Shown here in pieces: positions 7,052 to 15,837 of a stretch of DNA of 54,487 nucleotides. Numbering within the stretch: position 1 is the stretch's first letter; each line of letters begins with the position of its first letter. The notes beneath the pieces were generated by a model. The model saw only the letters and a list, made by a program, of their open reading frames with translations. It was not told where the DNA came from and made no database searches. The stretch comes from a virus, in IMG/VR virus record IMGVR_UViG_3300033148_005240, positions 1 through 54,487 of that record. The stretch is one strand, 5' to 3'. Made by a program: the position numbers and the translations under genes.

Positions 7052-8484
7052 ATATAAAAACCATCAAATTAACTAATTTTAAGTGTTTTAAGGGGATTAA
7101 ATTCGCATTTGACCCAATGACTCTAATTAGAGGGAAAAATGGCGTAGGTAAGACCACAGCCACGCTGGAAGCCCTTTTATATACTCTATATGGCTACACG
7201 ACCAAAGAATTACTCTCTGATTTGCCTACAAGAGGAGTATCCAAATCTTGTGCTGTAGAAGTAGAATTTACTAGAAATAATCATACTTATATCGTAAAAA
7301 GAGCTTATCCTAGCAAGCTTTTTATTATTAAAGACGGTTCAGTAATTAAATTTAATACTACTGCGGAAGGAAATACTTTTTTAACTGAATTAGTAGGGTC
7401 AAGGGAATATTTTCAGAAATTTAGAGTTATAGATAAAGCTAAAGAAAGTAATCTTTTAGAGCAAGGTAATGTAGCTTTAAAGAGAATTATCTTTGCAGGT
7501 TCGGATGAAATTTTTAATAATATGAGGGTTAGATTATTAGAGATAAAAAGAAAGCGAGAACTCCTTAATAAAGATAGAGTAAAGGTCTCTTCTCATTATC
7601 CTTCAGAAAAAAGATTATCAGTGGTGACAAATAAAATGAAGGAATTAGAGGAACAAGAGACAGATTTGATTAAAACTATAAGAGAATTTGAAACTGATTT
7701 TCGTAAAACAGAAAGAGAAACAGGGAAATTAGAAAATGAAAAAGTCAATTATAATAATCGGAAAAATATATTAAATCGTCCTAGCAAGAAATGTTATGCT
7801 TGTGAACAACTTCTTCCTATTCCTAAAGCTAAAGAAATGTTAGAAGAAGCAAATAAAAAAATCAAAGAAATTAATAATTCTTTAGCAACTAAAAATTCTG
7901 AAATAAAAGAAATGAAAGACCTTATAAATTCTCATAGAACTATAAAAGGCAACATTTCCAATAAATTACAAACCTTATTTGAGTTAAGAAATGAATTAGA
8001 ATCTAGATTAAAGATGAAGGATTTTATTTACACTAATAAAGATGAAGAAATAGTTAAACAAGCGGTGAAAGAATTGGATAATATTTCTTCTTATTATTTA
8101 ACAAAAACTGTTAAAACTTTAACGCCAATAATAAATTCCATTTTACAAAAAATTAATTTTACAATTTCTTTTAATGTAAATAATAAAGGTAAATTTGCAA
8201 TTGAATTACAAAAACCCAATGCCATTTATAAATACAAAGACCTTAGTTGCGGTGAAAAAATCATGCTTCAAATTGCTTTTAAATTGGCTATACTTTTACA
8301 AAATAACGATACAGGTATTATCGTTGCAGATGAAGGGTTTGCTTCATTAGATGAAGATAATTTGCGACATATCTTAGAAATTTTTGAAGGTCTTCCTTTT
8401 CAGCTTTTATTAGTATTGCACCATGCTCCTGATTTAGGAGACAATATAAAAACAATAGATTTAAATAATGAAAAACAAAAGTAA
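7048..8484 (+). CDS. Rad50/SbcC-like ATPase (gp46-like)
   Basis: The 478-residue protein has a Walker A GKNGVGKTT at about residues 29-37, two coiled-coil arms with a zinc hook CYAC near residue 249, an ABC signature LSCGEK near 400, Walker B IIVADEGFASLDED near 425 and an H-loop LLVLHHAP. This order is diagnostic of Rad50/SbcC. With the nuclease subunit at 4535 it would process DNA ends for recombination-dependent replication. It is shorter than cellular SbcC (about 1000 residues), as usual for phage gp46. A homing endonuclease gene begins 17 bases before its stop. Confidence 0.9.
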   Translation: MNIKTIKLTNFKCFKGIKFAFDPMTLIRGKNGVGKTTATLEALLYTLYGYTTKELLSDLPTRGVSKSCAVEVEFTRNNHTYIVKRAYPSKLFIIKDGSVIKFNTTAEGNTFLTELVGSREYFQKFRVIDKAKESNLLEQGNVALKRIIFAGSDEIFNNMRVRLLEIKRKRELLNKDRVKVSSHYPSEKRLSVVTNKMKELEEQETDLIKTIREFETDFRKTERETGKLENEKVNYNNRKNILNRPSKKCYACEQLLPIPKAKEMLEEANKKIKEINNSLATKNSEIKEMKDLINSHRTIKGNISNKLQTLFELRNELESRLKMKDFIYTNKDEEIVKQAVKELDNISSYYLTKTVKTLTPIINSILQKINFTISFNVNNKGKFAIELQKPNAIYKYKDLSCGEKIMLQIAFKLAILLQNNDTGIIVADEGFASLDEDNLRHILEIFEGLPFQLLLVLHHAPDLGDNIKTIDLNNEKQK

Positions 8485-9166
8485 ATATAATAATTATAGT
8501 AAAAATAAATATTGTAAATGTGGAAAATTGATTACTAATTTTGCAATGGACTGTAGAAAATGTGCCGATAGACAACATAGTTTACAAATGAAAGGGAATA
8601 AAAATTCTATGTATGGAAGTAAACGAATAGGTAAGGAAAATCCTTTCTTTGGTAGAAAACATAACGAAAAAACAAAGCAAATAATGAGAAAATTTCGTTT
8701 AGGTAAAAAACATACACAAAATACTATTAAAAAAATAAAAAAACACGCTACTAAATATTGGTTAAATAAAAAACGTCCTAAAAAAACTTGTCAAAAAATT
8801 AGCAAAACTCGAATAGTTCGTAAGGTTGCTAAAGGGAGAAAAAATCCTCATTTTGGAAAACCAGCTTCTCAAGCAAAAAAGATAATATACAAAAAGATTT
8901 TAATGAGAAGTTCTTGGGAAATAGCTTATGCCAAATGGTTAGATAAAAATAATATTAAATGGTCATATGAATCTAAAACTTTTGATTTAGGGAATTCTAC
9001 TTATACTCCCGATTTTTATTTACCTAAACAAAATAAATATATAGAAATTAAAGGATATTATAGAAAAAGTTTTATCAAAAAATTTCAAAGATTTAAAAAA
9101 TTATATCCAGAAATCAATATCCAAATTGAGAATAAAAAATTGTTAAAAAAAGAAGGAATAATTTAG
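8468..9166 (+). CDS. homing endonuclease with NUMOD3 repeats and Vsr-like nuclease domain
   Basis: An N-terminal zinc pair (CKCG, CRKC) is followed by repeated NUMOD3 DNA-binding modules of the N-x-MYG/P-x-FG type (about residues 42-65 and 120-130), then a C-terminal domain with RSSWEIAYAKWLD, YTPDFYLPK and IEIKGY. The last part matches the PD-(D/E)XK core (E...D...ExK) of very-short-patch-repair-like (EDxHD) homing endonucleases. It is unrelated to the five HNH copies. It overlaps the end of the Rad50-like gene by 17 bases and ends in TAG. It probably moves by cutting the cognate site in related phages. Confidence 0.75.
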   Translation: MKNKSKYNNYSKNKYCKCGKLITNFAMDCRKCADRQHSLQMKGNKNSMYGSKRIGKENPFFGRKHNEKTKQIMRKFRLGKKHTQNTIKKIKKHATKYWLNKKRPKKTCQKISKTRIVRKVAKGRKNPHFGKPASQAKKIIYKKILMRSSWEIAYAKWLDKNNIKWSYESKTFDLGNSTYTPDFYLPKQNKYIEIKGYYRKSFIKKFQRFKKLYPEINIQIENKKLLKKEGII

Positions 9167-9169
9167 ATA

Positions 9170-9355
9170 ATGAATAAAATAAAACAAAGATTGGTTTGGT
9201 TATTACTATTGTCTACTTCTTTTTTAACATTGTTAATTTTAAATGGATTTAAGTGGAAATATTTTTCGAATCTCTTTAAAAATTACAAACAAGTTCTAAA
9301 AAAAGGTAGCAAATATACAGAAGATGGGGACTATTATTTAACTCGTAAAAACTAA
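9170..9355 (+). CDS. small single-pass membrane protein, 61 aa
   Basis: After a short basic N-terminus the segment at about residues 9-26 (LVWLLLLSTSFLTLLILNG) is a convincing transmembrane helix, with a Lys/Tyr-rich remainder probably facing the cytoplasm. It could be a lysis accessory or membrane adaptor, but the sequence shows neither a holin signature nor a neighbouring lysin. Its TAA overlaps the next ATG (TAATG). Confidence 0.5.
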   Translation: MNKIKQRLVWLLLLSTSFLTLLILNGFKWKYFSNLFKNYKQVLKKGSKYTEDGDYYLTRKN

Positions 9356-9486
9356 TGAAACATAAATTAATAAAATATAAAATACAATTAAAACAATTAA
9401 ATGAAATTATAGAGTATTTTATCAAAAAGAGATTTAAACTATTACAAAAAATAGCTAAAATAAAAAAGAAAGAACCAAGAAAATGA
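9355..9486 (+). CDS. very small basic helical protein, 43 aa
   Basis: A 43-residue frame in perfect TAATG and ATGA overlap with both neighbours. It is almost entirely Lys, Ile, Leu and Gln in a heptad-like pattern, so probably a single basic amphipathic helix. Only the tight coupling supports it as a gene. Confidence 0.4.
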   Translation: MKHKLIKYKIQLKQLNEIIEYFIKKRFKLLQKIAKIKKKEPRK

Positions 9487-9641
9487 ACCAATATTTTGAT
9501 ACAGAACGGATTGTTTGTTTGGCTTGTGGACATATATGGAAACTTAATTCAGATAAACCAATTACTGATGAACAACATTGGAATTGGGTAAGAGATATGC
9601 TAAGAGAACATAATGAAATAAAAAAAGGGAAAGATGAATAA
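9483..9641 (+). CDS. small CxxCGH protein, 52 aa
   Basis: The start ATG overlaps the upstream stop (ATGA) and the end overlaps the sulfotransferase start. The peptide contains CLACGH (residues 12-17) and later His residues (about 32 and 43), which could complete a zinc site. It contains several Trp residues in a helical second half. No family was recognised. Confidence 0.45.
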   Translation: MNQYFDTERIVCLACGHIWKLNSDKPITDEQHWNWVRDMLREHNEIKKGKDE

Positions 9642-10218
9642 ATTATTTTTTATAATTGGTATGAGACGTTCTGGAACTTCAATATTGAGAGATTTAATTT
9701 CAAAACATCCTCAAGTTGATAAAATTTTATTTGAACCCTATGAACTTTTCCATGCCATTGCAGTGTCTCATTTAGGAAGATATAAAAACGACCCCTATGT
9801 TAAAAAAATAATAAACGATTTTCGTAATACCTCTGCAAAATATAAAGGAGCTAAGTTCGCCCTTAATGCTGGAATAGAAGCTATGACTTGGAGAAGATTG
9901 GCTTTAGTATTTCCTGAAGCAAAATTTATATTTATTGTTAGAAATGCCGAACAAACTTATAAATCTTGGATAGGACAGGATTTTAATAGTGTAAGAGGTT
10001 TATGTTCTAAAGAGTTATATATGGGATTTAGACATCATATAGTAGATAGTTTTGTTCATTTTGAAGAAAAAAATTTAAATAATAGTAGTATGGTATCGTA
10101 TGAATTTTTAGTAGAAAATCCTGATGAAGAATTAAAAGAAGTATGGAAAATTTTAGGAATTGAACCTATAACTGGATTAAAACAATATATGAAAAAACCT
10201 AAAAATTGGAGTAAATAA
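9634..10218 (+). CDS. sulfotransferase (first copy)
   Basis: Residues 6-17 read IIGMRRSGTSIL, the 5'-phosphosulfate-binding loop of PAPS-dependent sulfotransferases, and AKFIFIVRNAEQTYKSW near residue 110 is the 3'-phosphate-binding strand with its conserved Arg. The 194-residue length is compact for the family. It would move sulfate from PAPS to a sugar, lipid or protein hydroxyl. The next genes encode a nucleotidyltransferase and an APS kinase that could supply PAPS. The ribosome site AAAAGGG lies just before ATG 9634. The acceptor is not known, but the glycan genes around it suggest a polysaccharide. Confidence 0.8.
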   Translation: MNKLFFIIGMRRSGTSILRDLISKHPQVDKILFEPYELFHAIAVSHLGRYKNDPYVKKIINDFRNTSAKYKGAKFALNAGIEAMTWRRLALVFPEAKFIFIVRNAEQTYKSWIGQDFNSVRGLCSKELYMGFRHHIVDSFVHFEEKNLNNSSMVSYEFLVENPDEELKEVWKILGIEPITGLKQYMKKPKNWSK

Positions 10219-10709
10219 TGAATATATTGGATATTATGTATGAGCCAAATAAAAATAAATATTCTATTTTAGAAGAAAATGGACATAGAAAAGAAATTAC
10301 AAAAAAAGAATTTTATGAAATTTTAAAATCAAATAAATCAAAGGTAGAATTTACTGGAGAATGGAGTTTATTTATAGGAAGATGGCAACCTTTACATGAA
10401 GGGCATATAAAATTAATGAGAACAGTTTTAGATAAAGGAGGGAAAATTTGTATAGGTATTAGAAATACTAAACAGGATGAAAAAAATCCTTATAATGTAA
10501 AAGAACGAATTGAAATGATTAAAAAAGTTTTTGATAAAGAAATTAAGGAAAATAAAGTAAAATGGGTATCTTTACCTGATATAAAAGAGATTTGTCATGG
10601 CAGAAAAGTAGGTTGGGGTATTACTGAAATAATTTTAGACAAAAAGACTGAAACGATTTCAGCAACAGAAATAAGGAAGCAAAATGAAAAAAAGGAAAAT
10701 TCATCGTAG
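10218..10709 (+). CDS. HxGH nucleotidyltransferase, possible partner of APS kinase
   Basis: The core has IGRWQPLHEGH (residues about 52-62), the HxGH nucleotide-binding motif of the cytidylyl/adenylyltransferase superfamily, and ISATEIR near the C-terminus, matching the ISSTxxR motif. It resembles NadM-like adenylyltransferases more than classical ATP sulfurylase, with about 45 extra N-terminal residues. Its place between a sulfotransferase and APS kinase suggests adenylylation of sulfate or activation of a polar head group. Sulfate adenylylation is inference only. It overlaps the next gene by 26 bases. Confidence 0.7.
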   Translation: MNILDIMYEPNKNKYSILEENGHRKEITKKEFYEILKSNKSKVEFTGEWSLFIGRWQPLHEGHIKLMRTVLDKGGKICIGIRNTKQDEKNPYNVKERIEMIKKVFDKEIKENKVKWVSLPDIKEICHGRKVGWGITEIILDKKTETISATEIRKQNEKKENSS

Positions 10710-11430
10710 AAATTTTAGTTTTCAGGGAATTATTTATAGAATTTTTGTAATTTGTGTAAATGCCTTATTTTTTAAAGTTGGAGCTAAACAAGCCATGCAA
10801 AATTATGGAGCATTAGGGGCTTCTTTAATTTGGAACAGTATTAATATGGCATTATACTTTTTTTATCATGGGATATTTTTAAAATTATTTTCTTTAGAAA
10901 TTAAAACTAAAGGAGCAGTGGTTTGGTTTACTGGACTTCCTTGTTCGGGTAAAACTACTATTGCAGATGCAGTAGCAATTGTATTAAAAAAATTAGGAAA
11001 AAACGTGGAAAGATTAGACGGTGATGTTGTCCGTAAAGGGAAATTAAGTGATGATTTAGGCTTTTCACAAGAAGATAGGGATAAAAATATAAATAGAGTA
11101 AATTTTGTAAGCAAACTTTTATCAAGAAATGAAACTATAGTTTTAGCTTCTTTTGTTTCTCCTTATCGAAAAGTAAGAGATAAAATAAGAAAAAATGTTA
11201 TAAATTTTATAGAAGTTTATGTAGATACTTCTTCTGAAGAATGTGCTCGAAGAGATGTTAAAGGAATGTGGAAACTTGCTAAAGAAAAGAAAATAAAAAA
11301 TTTTACTGGTTATAATGCCCCTTATGAACGACCCTTTAAAAATGAGATTACTGTTTGGACTGAATTAGAAACCATAGAACAAAGCACTCAAAAAGTAATT
11401 AATTATCTTAAACAAAAAAAGCTTATATGA
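10684..11430 (+). CDS. cysC: DUF2061-adenylylsulfate (APS) kinase fusion
   Basis: Residues about 15-75 contain two hydrophobic segments in the DUF2061 style, which would anchor the protein in the membrane. From about residue 78 an APS kinase domain follows: WFTGLPCSGKTT (P-loop), ERLDGDVVRKG, GFSQEDRDKNINR and the FTGYNAPYE substrate loop. APS kinase phosphorylates adenylylsulfate to PAPS, the donor used by both sulfotransferases here. Membrane anchoring would place PAPS synthesis next to glycan assembly. The kinase motifs are clear; the absence of a recognised canonical ATP sulfurylase leaves the APS source open. Confidence 0.85.
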   Translation: MKKRKIHRRNFSFQGIIYRIFVICVNALFFKVGAKQAMQNYGALGASLIWNSINMALYFFYHGIFLKLFSLEIKTKGAVVWFTGLPCSGKTTIADAVAIVLKKLGKNVERLDGDVVRKGKLSDDLGFSQEDRDKNINRVNFVSKLLSRNETIVLASFVSPYRKVRDKIRKNVINFIEVYVDTSSEECARRDVKGMWKLAKEKKIKNFTGYNAPYERPFKNEITVWTELETIEQSTQKVINYLKQKKLI

Positions 11431-12122
11431 AAACTAAATTTTGTAGCAAATGCCATAAGAGAAAAAATATAATAGAATTTCATAAAGATAAAAATAGGAA
11501 ATACAGAAGACATGCTTATTGTAAAGAATGTAGACAAACTTTTAATATGAAAACTCGTAATAAATTAAGAAAAATAAATAAGAAAATATGTTGTCATTGT
11601 AAGCAAATTTTACCTTTAAATGCCTTTTCAAATGATAAATTATCTTTAGATAGTAAAACTTTTATATGCAAAAAATGTAAATATTATGTAGATAAAAAAT
11701 ATCGATTGACAAATAAAGAAAATATTAGAAAAAAGAAGAAAGAATATAAAATAAAAAATAGAACAAAAATATCTTTACATTCAAAAAATTATAATAAAAA
11801 GAAATATAAAATAAATTTAAATTTTAGATTGTTAAATATTTTGAGAAGTAGAATATACTTGGCATTAAAAGAAAAACATAAATCGTTGTCAACAATAAAG
11901 TTGATAGGTTGTTCCGTTAAAAAATTACGAAAATATTTAGAAAAACAATTTAAAAGAGGAATGACTTGGGGTAATTATGGTTTATATAGTTGGCATATTG
12001 ACCATATCAAACCATGTGCTTCTTTTGATTTAAGTAAAGTAAATGAACAGCAAAAATGCTTTAATTATAAAAACTTACAGCCCTTATGGGCAAAAGAGAA
12101 TTTAAGTAAGGGGAAATCATAA
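11427..12122 (+). CDS. HNH homing-type endonuclease (family A, copy 2)
   Basis: Two CxxC-type fingers (CSKCHKRKN...CKEC and CCHCKQ...CKKC) precede the Lys/Arg-rich linker and the HNH core WHIDHIKPCASFDLSK with NLQPLWAKEN. It is the copy with a duplicated finger. The start overlaps the APS kinase stop (ATGA) and the TAA overlaps the next ATG (TAATG), so it is neatly slotted between two sulfation genes without damage to either. It is presumably a selfish invader rather than part of the sulfation pathway. Confidence 0.85.
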   Translation: MKTKFCSKCHKRKNIIEFHKDKNRKYRRHAYCKECRQTFNMKTRNKLRKINKKICCHCKQILPLNAFSNDKLSLDSKTFICKKCKYYVDKKYRLTNKENIRKKKKEYKIKNRTKISLHSKNYNKKKYKINLNFRLLNILRSRIYLALKEKHKSLSTIKLIGCSVKKLRKYLEKQFKRGMTWGNYGLYSWHIDHIKPCASFDLSKVNEQQKCFNYKNLQPLWAKENLSKGKS

Positions 12123-13108
12123 TGAAATTAATAACGATTGGAGGACACAGAAAATCAGGAACTACCTTGCTTGCTAGTCTTTTGGATGGACATCCTAACC
12201 TTTTTGTTTATCCTTATGATTTACATTGGACATACAGTTTTTATCCAGAATATATAAAATCCAAATATTCTAAAAAAGAAAAAATAACGCAAATTACAAA
12301 TATAATTTTACCAGACCTTTATCAGATTTTAGAAAAATGGGTAAAATATGATAAACAAACAATTCAAAATAAAATAAAACCAGAGATTGAAAGAAGAATT
12401 AGAAATTATTTACAAAATAAAAATTCCACAAAAGATTATTTAGATGCACAAATAAAAAGTGTAGTTGCAGTATTAGGTAAAGAACCCAATAACACAATTG
12501 TAATAAAAGATACCCATTGTGAAGTTTATGCGAATTTATTATTTAATTTTTATCCAGATTCTAAATTTGTTAATATAATTAGAGACCCTAGAGATAATTT
12601 TGCTTCTATTTTAACTGGATGGGATAAACATTATAAAAATCAATACGATAGTAAAGAAAGATTATTAAGAGATTTTATAGATAGGGGGTATTTATGTATG
12701 AGAATGGCAAAGGATAATGCGATTAAATTTGGCGTTGGTAAATACATAACCATTCGCTATGAAAATTTAGTGCAATATCCAATACAAGTCATGGCAGAAT
12801 TATGTCAATGGATAGGAATTAGAGAATCTCTTTTAAATCTTAATCCGACTTTTTGTGGAGTAGAGTGGAAAGGAAATAGTTTTACGAAAACTTACAAAGG
12901 AATCAGTAAAAACAGAATTGGTATTTACAAAGAAATATTATCAAAATATCAGAGAAAAGTTATTGAATATTATTTTGGAGACTTAATGGAATCTTTTGGA
13001 TATGCTCTCGATTATAAAAAAGAAGAATGTGTAAATGCAATTAGAGAACATTATAAATGGCTTAATGCTAATGGATTCCACTCTGGAAAACCTTATAGGA
13101 AATATTAA
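12122..13108 (+). CDS. sulfotransferase (second copy)
   Basis: The N-terminus TIGGHRKSGTTLLASLLDGH is the PAPS 5'-phosphosulfate loop, and KFVNIIRDPRDNFAS near residue 152 is the 3'-phosphate strand. With 328 residues it is a full-size Sulfotransfer_3-like enzyme, longer and different from the copy at 9634, so the two probably sulfate different positions. It is followed, overlapping by one base, by the AEP transaminase, tying sulfation and phosphonate genes into one transcript. The acceptor is unknown. Confidence 0.85.
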   Translation: MKLITIGGHRKSGTTLLASLLDGHPNLFVYPYDLHWTYSFYPEYIKSKYSKKEKITQITNIILPDLYQILEKWVKYDKQTIQNKIKPEIERRIRNYLQNKNSTKDYLDAQIKSVVAVLGKEPNNTIVIKDTHCEVYANLLFNFYPDSKFVNIIRDPRDNFASILTGWDKHYKNQYDSKERLLRDFIDRGYLCMRMAKDNAIKFGVGKYITIRYENLVQYPIQVMAELCQWIGIRESLLNLNPTFCGVEWKGNSFTKTYKGISKNRIGIYKEILSKYQRKVIEYYFGDLMESFGYALDYKKEECVNAIREHYKWLNANGFHSGKPYRKY

Positions 13109-14235
13109 TGAAAAAAATTAAAAGAAATATTATATTAACCCCAGCACCAGCTACAACAACTGATACTGTTAAATATGCTCAAGTTGTTCCTGATATTTGT
13201 CCAAGAGAAAAAGAATTTGGAGAATTAATGAATAATATTAGACAAGATTTAATAAAAATTATTCATGGAGATAAGAAATATACTTCTATATTATTTACAG
13301 CTTCAGGAACTTCAATTATGGATGCTGTTATTAATTCTGTTATTCCTAAAAGTGGGAAATTATTAATTTTAGAAAATGGGGCTTATGGTAAAAGAATAGA
13401 ACAAATTGCAGAAGCATATAATATAAAATATAAAACTTTAAAAGTTAAATGGGGAACATCTTTAGATTTGAAATATTTAGATGAATATTTAAGTTGTTAT
13501 TGCAATGCTTTTTCCGCAGTAGCAGTTATTCATCATGAAACAACTACAGGTATTTTAAATGATATTGAAGCTATAGGAAAGATAGTCAAAAAATATAAAA
13601 AAGTTTATATTATAGATACTATTTCCAGTTTTGGAGGGATACCTATCAATATTAAAAAAATAAAAGCAGATTATATTATGGGTTCGGCAAATAAATGTTT
13701 ACAAGGGATGCCTGGTATTTCTTTTGTTATAGCTAAAAAATCTGAATTAAAGAAAATAAAAAATTATTCTGTAAGGTCTTATTATTTAAATCTATGGCGT
13801 AATTATGAATATTTTGAAAAGAAAAAACAAACCCCATTTACTCCAGCTATTCAATGTATTTATGCTTTGAAACAAGCATTAAAAGAATATTTTAAAGAGG
13901 GAGAAGGTAATAGATGGAAACGCTATCAAAAAAATTGGATAATTTTAAGTATAGGTATGGAAGAATTAGGGTTCGAACCTTATTTAAATTTTGGTTTAGA
14001 AAGTAGAATTGTTACTACTTATTATGAACCTAAATCCCCTTATTATAAAAGAAAAAAATTTAATTTTAATAAATTTCATGATAAATTAAAACAAAAAGGC
14101 TTTACTATTTATCCTGGAAAATTAACAGATGAAAAAACTTTTAGATTAGGAAATATTGGAGACATAACAAGAAAAGATATTAAAAAATTTTTAAAAGCAG
14201 TAAAGAAGGTGAAAAATGATTGTTTTATCTCATAA
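13108..14235 (+). CDS. phnW: 2-aminoethylphosphonate transaminase
   Basis: This class V aminotransferase of 375 residues has NIILTPAPATTT at the N-terminus, TASGTSIMDAV (cofactor phosphate loop), YIIDTISSFGG (Asp contacting the pyridoxal ring) and SANKCLQGMPG near residue 195, where Lys binds PLP. The last motif is typical of PhnW. In the biosynthetic direction the enzyme aminates phosphonoacetaldehyde to 2-aminoethylphosphonate (AEP). The mutase, the decarboxylase subunits and two LicD genes follow, so synthesis rather than breakdown is expected. It overlaps the next gene by 20 bases. Confidence 0.85.
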   Translation: MKKIKRNIILTPAPATTTDTVKYAQVVPDICPREKEFGELMNNIRQDLIKIIHGDKKYTSILFTASGTSIMDAVINSVIPKSGKLLILENGAYGKRIEQIAEAYNIKYKTLKVKWGTSLDLKYLDEYLSCYCNAFSAVAVIHHETTTGILNDIEAIGKIVKKYKKVYIIDTISSFGGIPINIKKIKADYIMGSANKCLQGMPGISFVIAKKSELKKIKNYSVRSYYLNLWRNYEYFEKKKQTPFTPAIQCIYALKQALKEYFKEGEGNRWKRYQKNWIILSIGMEELGFEPYLNFGLESRIVTTYYEPKSPYYKRKKFNFNKFHDKLKQKGFTIYPGKLTDEKTFRLGNIGDITRKDIKKFLKAVKKVKNDCFIS

Positions 14236-15184
14236 ACAAATAACTTCTTTAAATATCACTTTTAATGAATGTTTAAATGCCATAGTAGATGTTTTAAAAG
14301 AACACGCTAAGAAGCGAGTTTTTATGCCATCTAAAGTAAGTATTACTCCTGAAGAAGGGATATTTTTCACATCAATGCCTTCTTATGTTCCGAAATATAA
14401 TATGTCAGGAATTAAATGGGTAAGTCGTTTTCCCAAAAATAGTAATAAAAATATTCCAAAAGTAATTAGCACTTATTTACTAAATGATATGATTACAGGG
14501 CATCCTTTAGCAGTAATGGAAGCTAGTTGGCTTACTGCTATGAGAACAGGAGCAATGGCTGGCTTAACTGCTAAATATTTTGCTATTCAAGAAGCCAAAA
14601 CCCTTTCAATTATAGGAGCAGGGGTGCAATCAGTAGCTTGTTTACAATTTATAAAATTACTGTGTCCCCAAATTAAGAAAATAAAAATTTATAGATATAA
14701 GAATACCACAATTCGATTTATTAAAAGATTTAAATCGTCAAAATTAATTTTTGAAATTTGTTCATCAATTAAAAAAACAATAGAAAATTCTGATATTATT
14801 TTAACAGCAACTACTTATGCAGATAAACCTTTTATCAATCCAGAATGGTTGAAACCAGGAATTTTAGCATTACCAATTCATCATAGAGGTTGGGAAAAAT
14901 GTGCTATGAAATTTGATAAAACTATTACAGATGATAAAAAACAAACTTTATATTATAAATCAAAAGGAGAATTTAGCGGAGGATTACCGACTATTTATGC
15001 AGAATTAGGCGAGATTATTTTAGGCAAAATAGCAAGGTCTAATAATAGAGAAAAAATTATAGCTTATAATATAGGAATAGCTATTTGCGACATTGCTTTA
15101 GCTAAAATAATATACGAAAAAGCAGTAAAAAAAGGAATTAAAAATCAACTTTTTAATGATTATAAAATAGGATTTTATTTATGA
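14216..15184 (+). CDS. ornithine cyclodeaminase/mu-crystallin family protein
   Basis: The 322-residue protein has the family's substrate region with GIKWVSRFP and MEASWLTAMRTGAMAGL, then a Rossmann NAD-binding motif IGAGVQS (about residues 137-143). Members include ornithine cyclodeaminase, alanine dehydrogenase and imino-acid reductases. Its position between AEP transaminase and PEP mutase suggests an NAD(P)-linked step on an amino- or imino-compound, perhaps N-modification of AEP or reduction of an aldehyde. No member of this family is known to me in AEP synthesis, so the role is open. Confidence 0.75.
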   Translation: MIVLSHKQITSLNITFNECLNAIVDVLKEHAKKRVFMPSKVSITPEEGIFFTSMPSYVPKYNMSGIKWVSRFPKNSNKNIPKVISTYLLNDMITGHPLAVMEASWLTAMRTGAMAGLTAKYFAIQEAKTLSIIGAGVQSVACLQFIKLLCPQIKKIKIYRYKNTTIRFIKRFKSSKLIFEICSSIKKTIENSDIILTATTYADKPFINPEWLKPGILALPIHHRGWEKCAMKFDKTITDDKKQTLYYKSKGEFSGGLPTIYAELGEIILGKIARSNNREKIIAYNIGIAICDIALAKIIYEKAVKKGIKNQLFNDYKIGFYL

Positions 15185-15837
15185 AAAAGAAAATAATAGT
15201 ATATGCTAATGTAGTATGTGACATGCCTCATAGGGGACATATCGAATTTTTTCGAAAAGCAAAAGCTTTAGGAGATTATCTTATTGTAGGAGTGCATCCT
15301 GATAATATAACTCAAGAATATAAAAGAAAACCTATAATGTCTTATGAAGATAGGCTAGAAATTTTAAAGTCAATTAAAGAAATAGATTTGGTAATTAAAG
15401 ATTGTAGAGATAAAGAATCTCCTACAATATACGAAAATTTAAAAAAATATAATGTCGATATAATAGTTCATGGAGACGATTTCATACCTTCTTATACAAA
15501 AAAAGTAGAAGAGATGGGAATAAAACCGATATTAGTTCCTTATTATCCAAATTTATCTACTACTAAATTACTACAAAATATTAGAAGCAAAAATACTCTA
15601 AAAAATGCTTTAAAAGAGAAAGAAAAATTAATAATAATATCTGCTAATGATGCAATTACAGCGAAACTAGTAGAACAATATGGATTTGATGGGATTTGGA
15701 TTTCTTCCTTTGAAACAAGTGCTAGATTAGGATTAGTAGATAATGAAACTATAAATTTAACAGATATGATAAATATAGCTAGACCAATTGTAGAATCTGT
15801 AAATATTCCTGTTATAGTGGATGCCGATACAGGATAA
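15181..15837 (+). CDS. pepM: cytidylyltransferase-PEP mutase fusion, N-terminal fragment (frame broken)
   Basis: Residues 1-130 form a nucleotidyltransferase domain with HRGH (residues 17-20), as in ethanolamine- and choline-phosphate cytidylyltransferases. After a short linker the PEP mutase barrel begins: GIWISSFETSA, LGLVDNET (catalytic Asp/Asn) and IVDADTG, where TAA stops the frame. The barrel continues in another frame from 15837. The nucleotidyl domain suits activation of AEP to CMP-AEP; the mutase turns phosphoenolpyruvate into phosphonopyruvate, the first C-P bond step. Compared with the family, about 25 bases including the GYGN loop are missing at 15835-15840. If real, only the nucleotidyltransferase may still work. 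Confidence 0.8.
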   Translation: MKKKIIVYANVVCDMPHRGHIEFFRKAKALGDYLIVGVHPDNITQEYKRKPIMSYEDRLEILKSIKEIDLVIKDCRDKESPTIYENLKKYNVDIIVHGDDFIPSYTKKVEEMGIKPILVPYYPNLSTTKLLQNIRSKNTLKNALKEKEKLIIISANDAITAKLVEQYGFDGIWISSFETSARLGLVDNETINLTDMINIARPIVESVNIPVIVDADTG

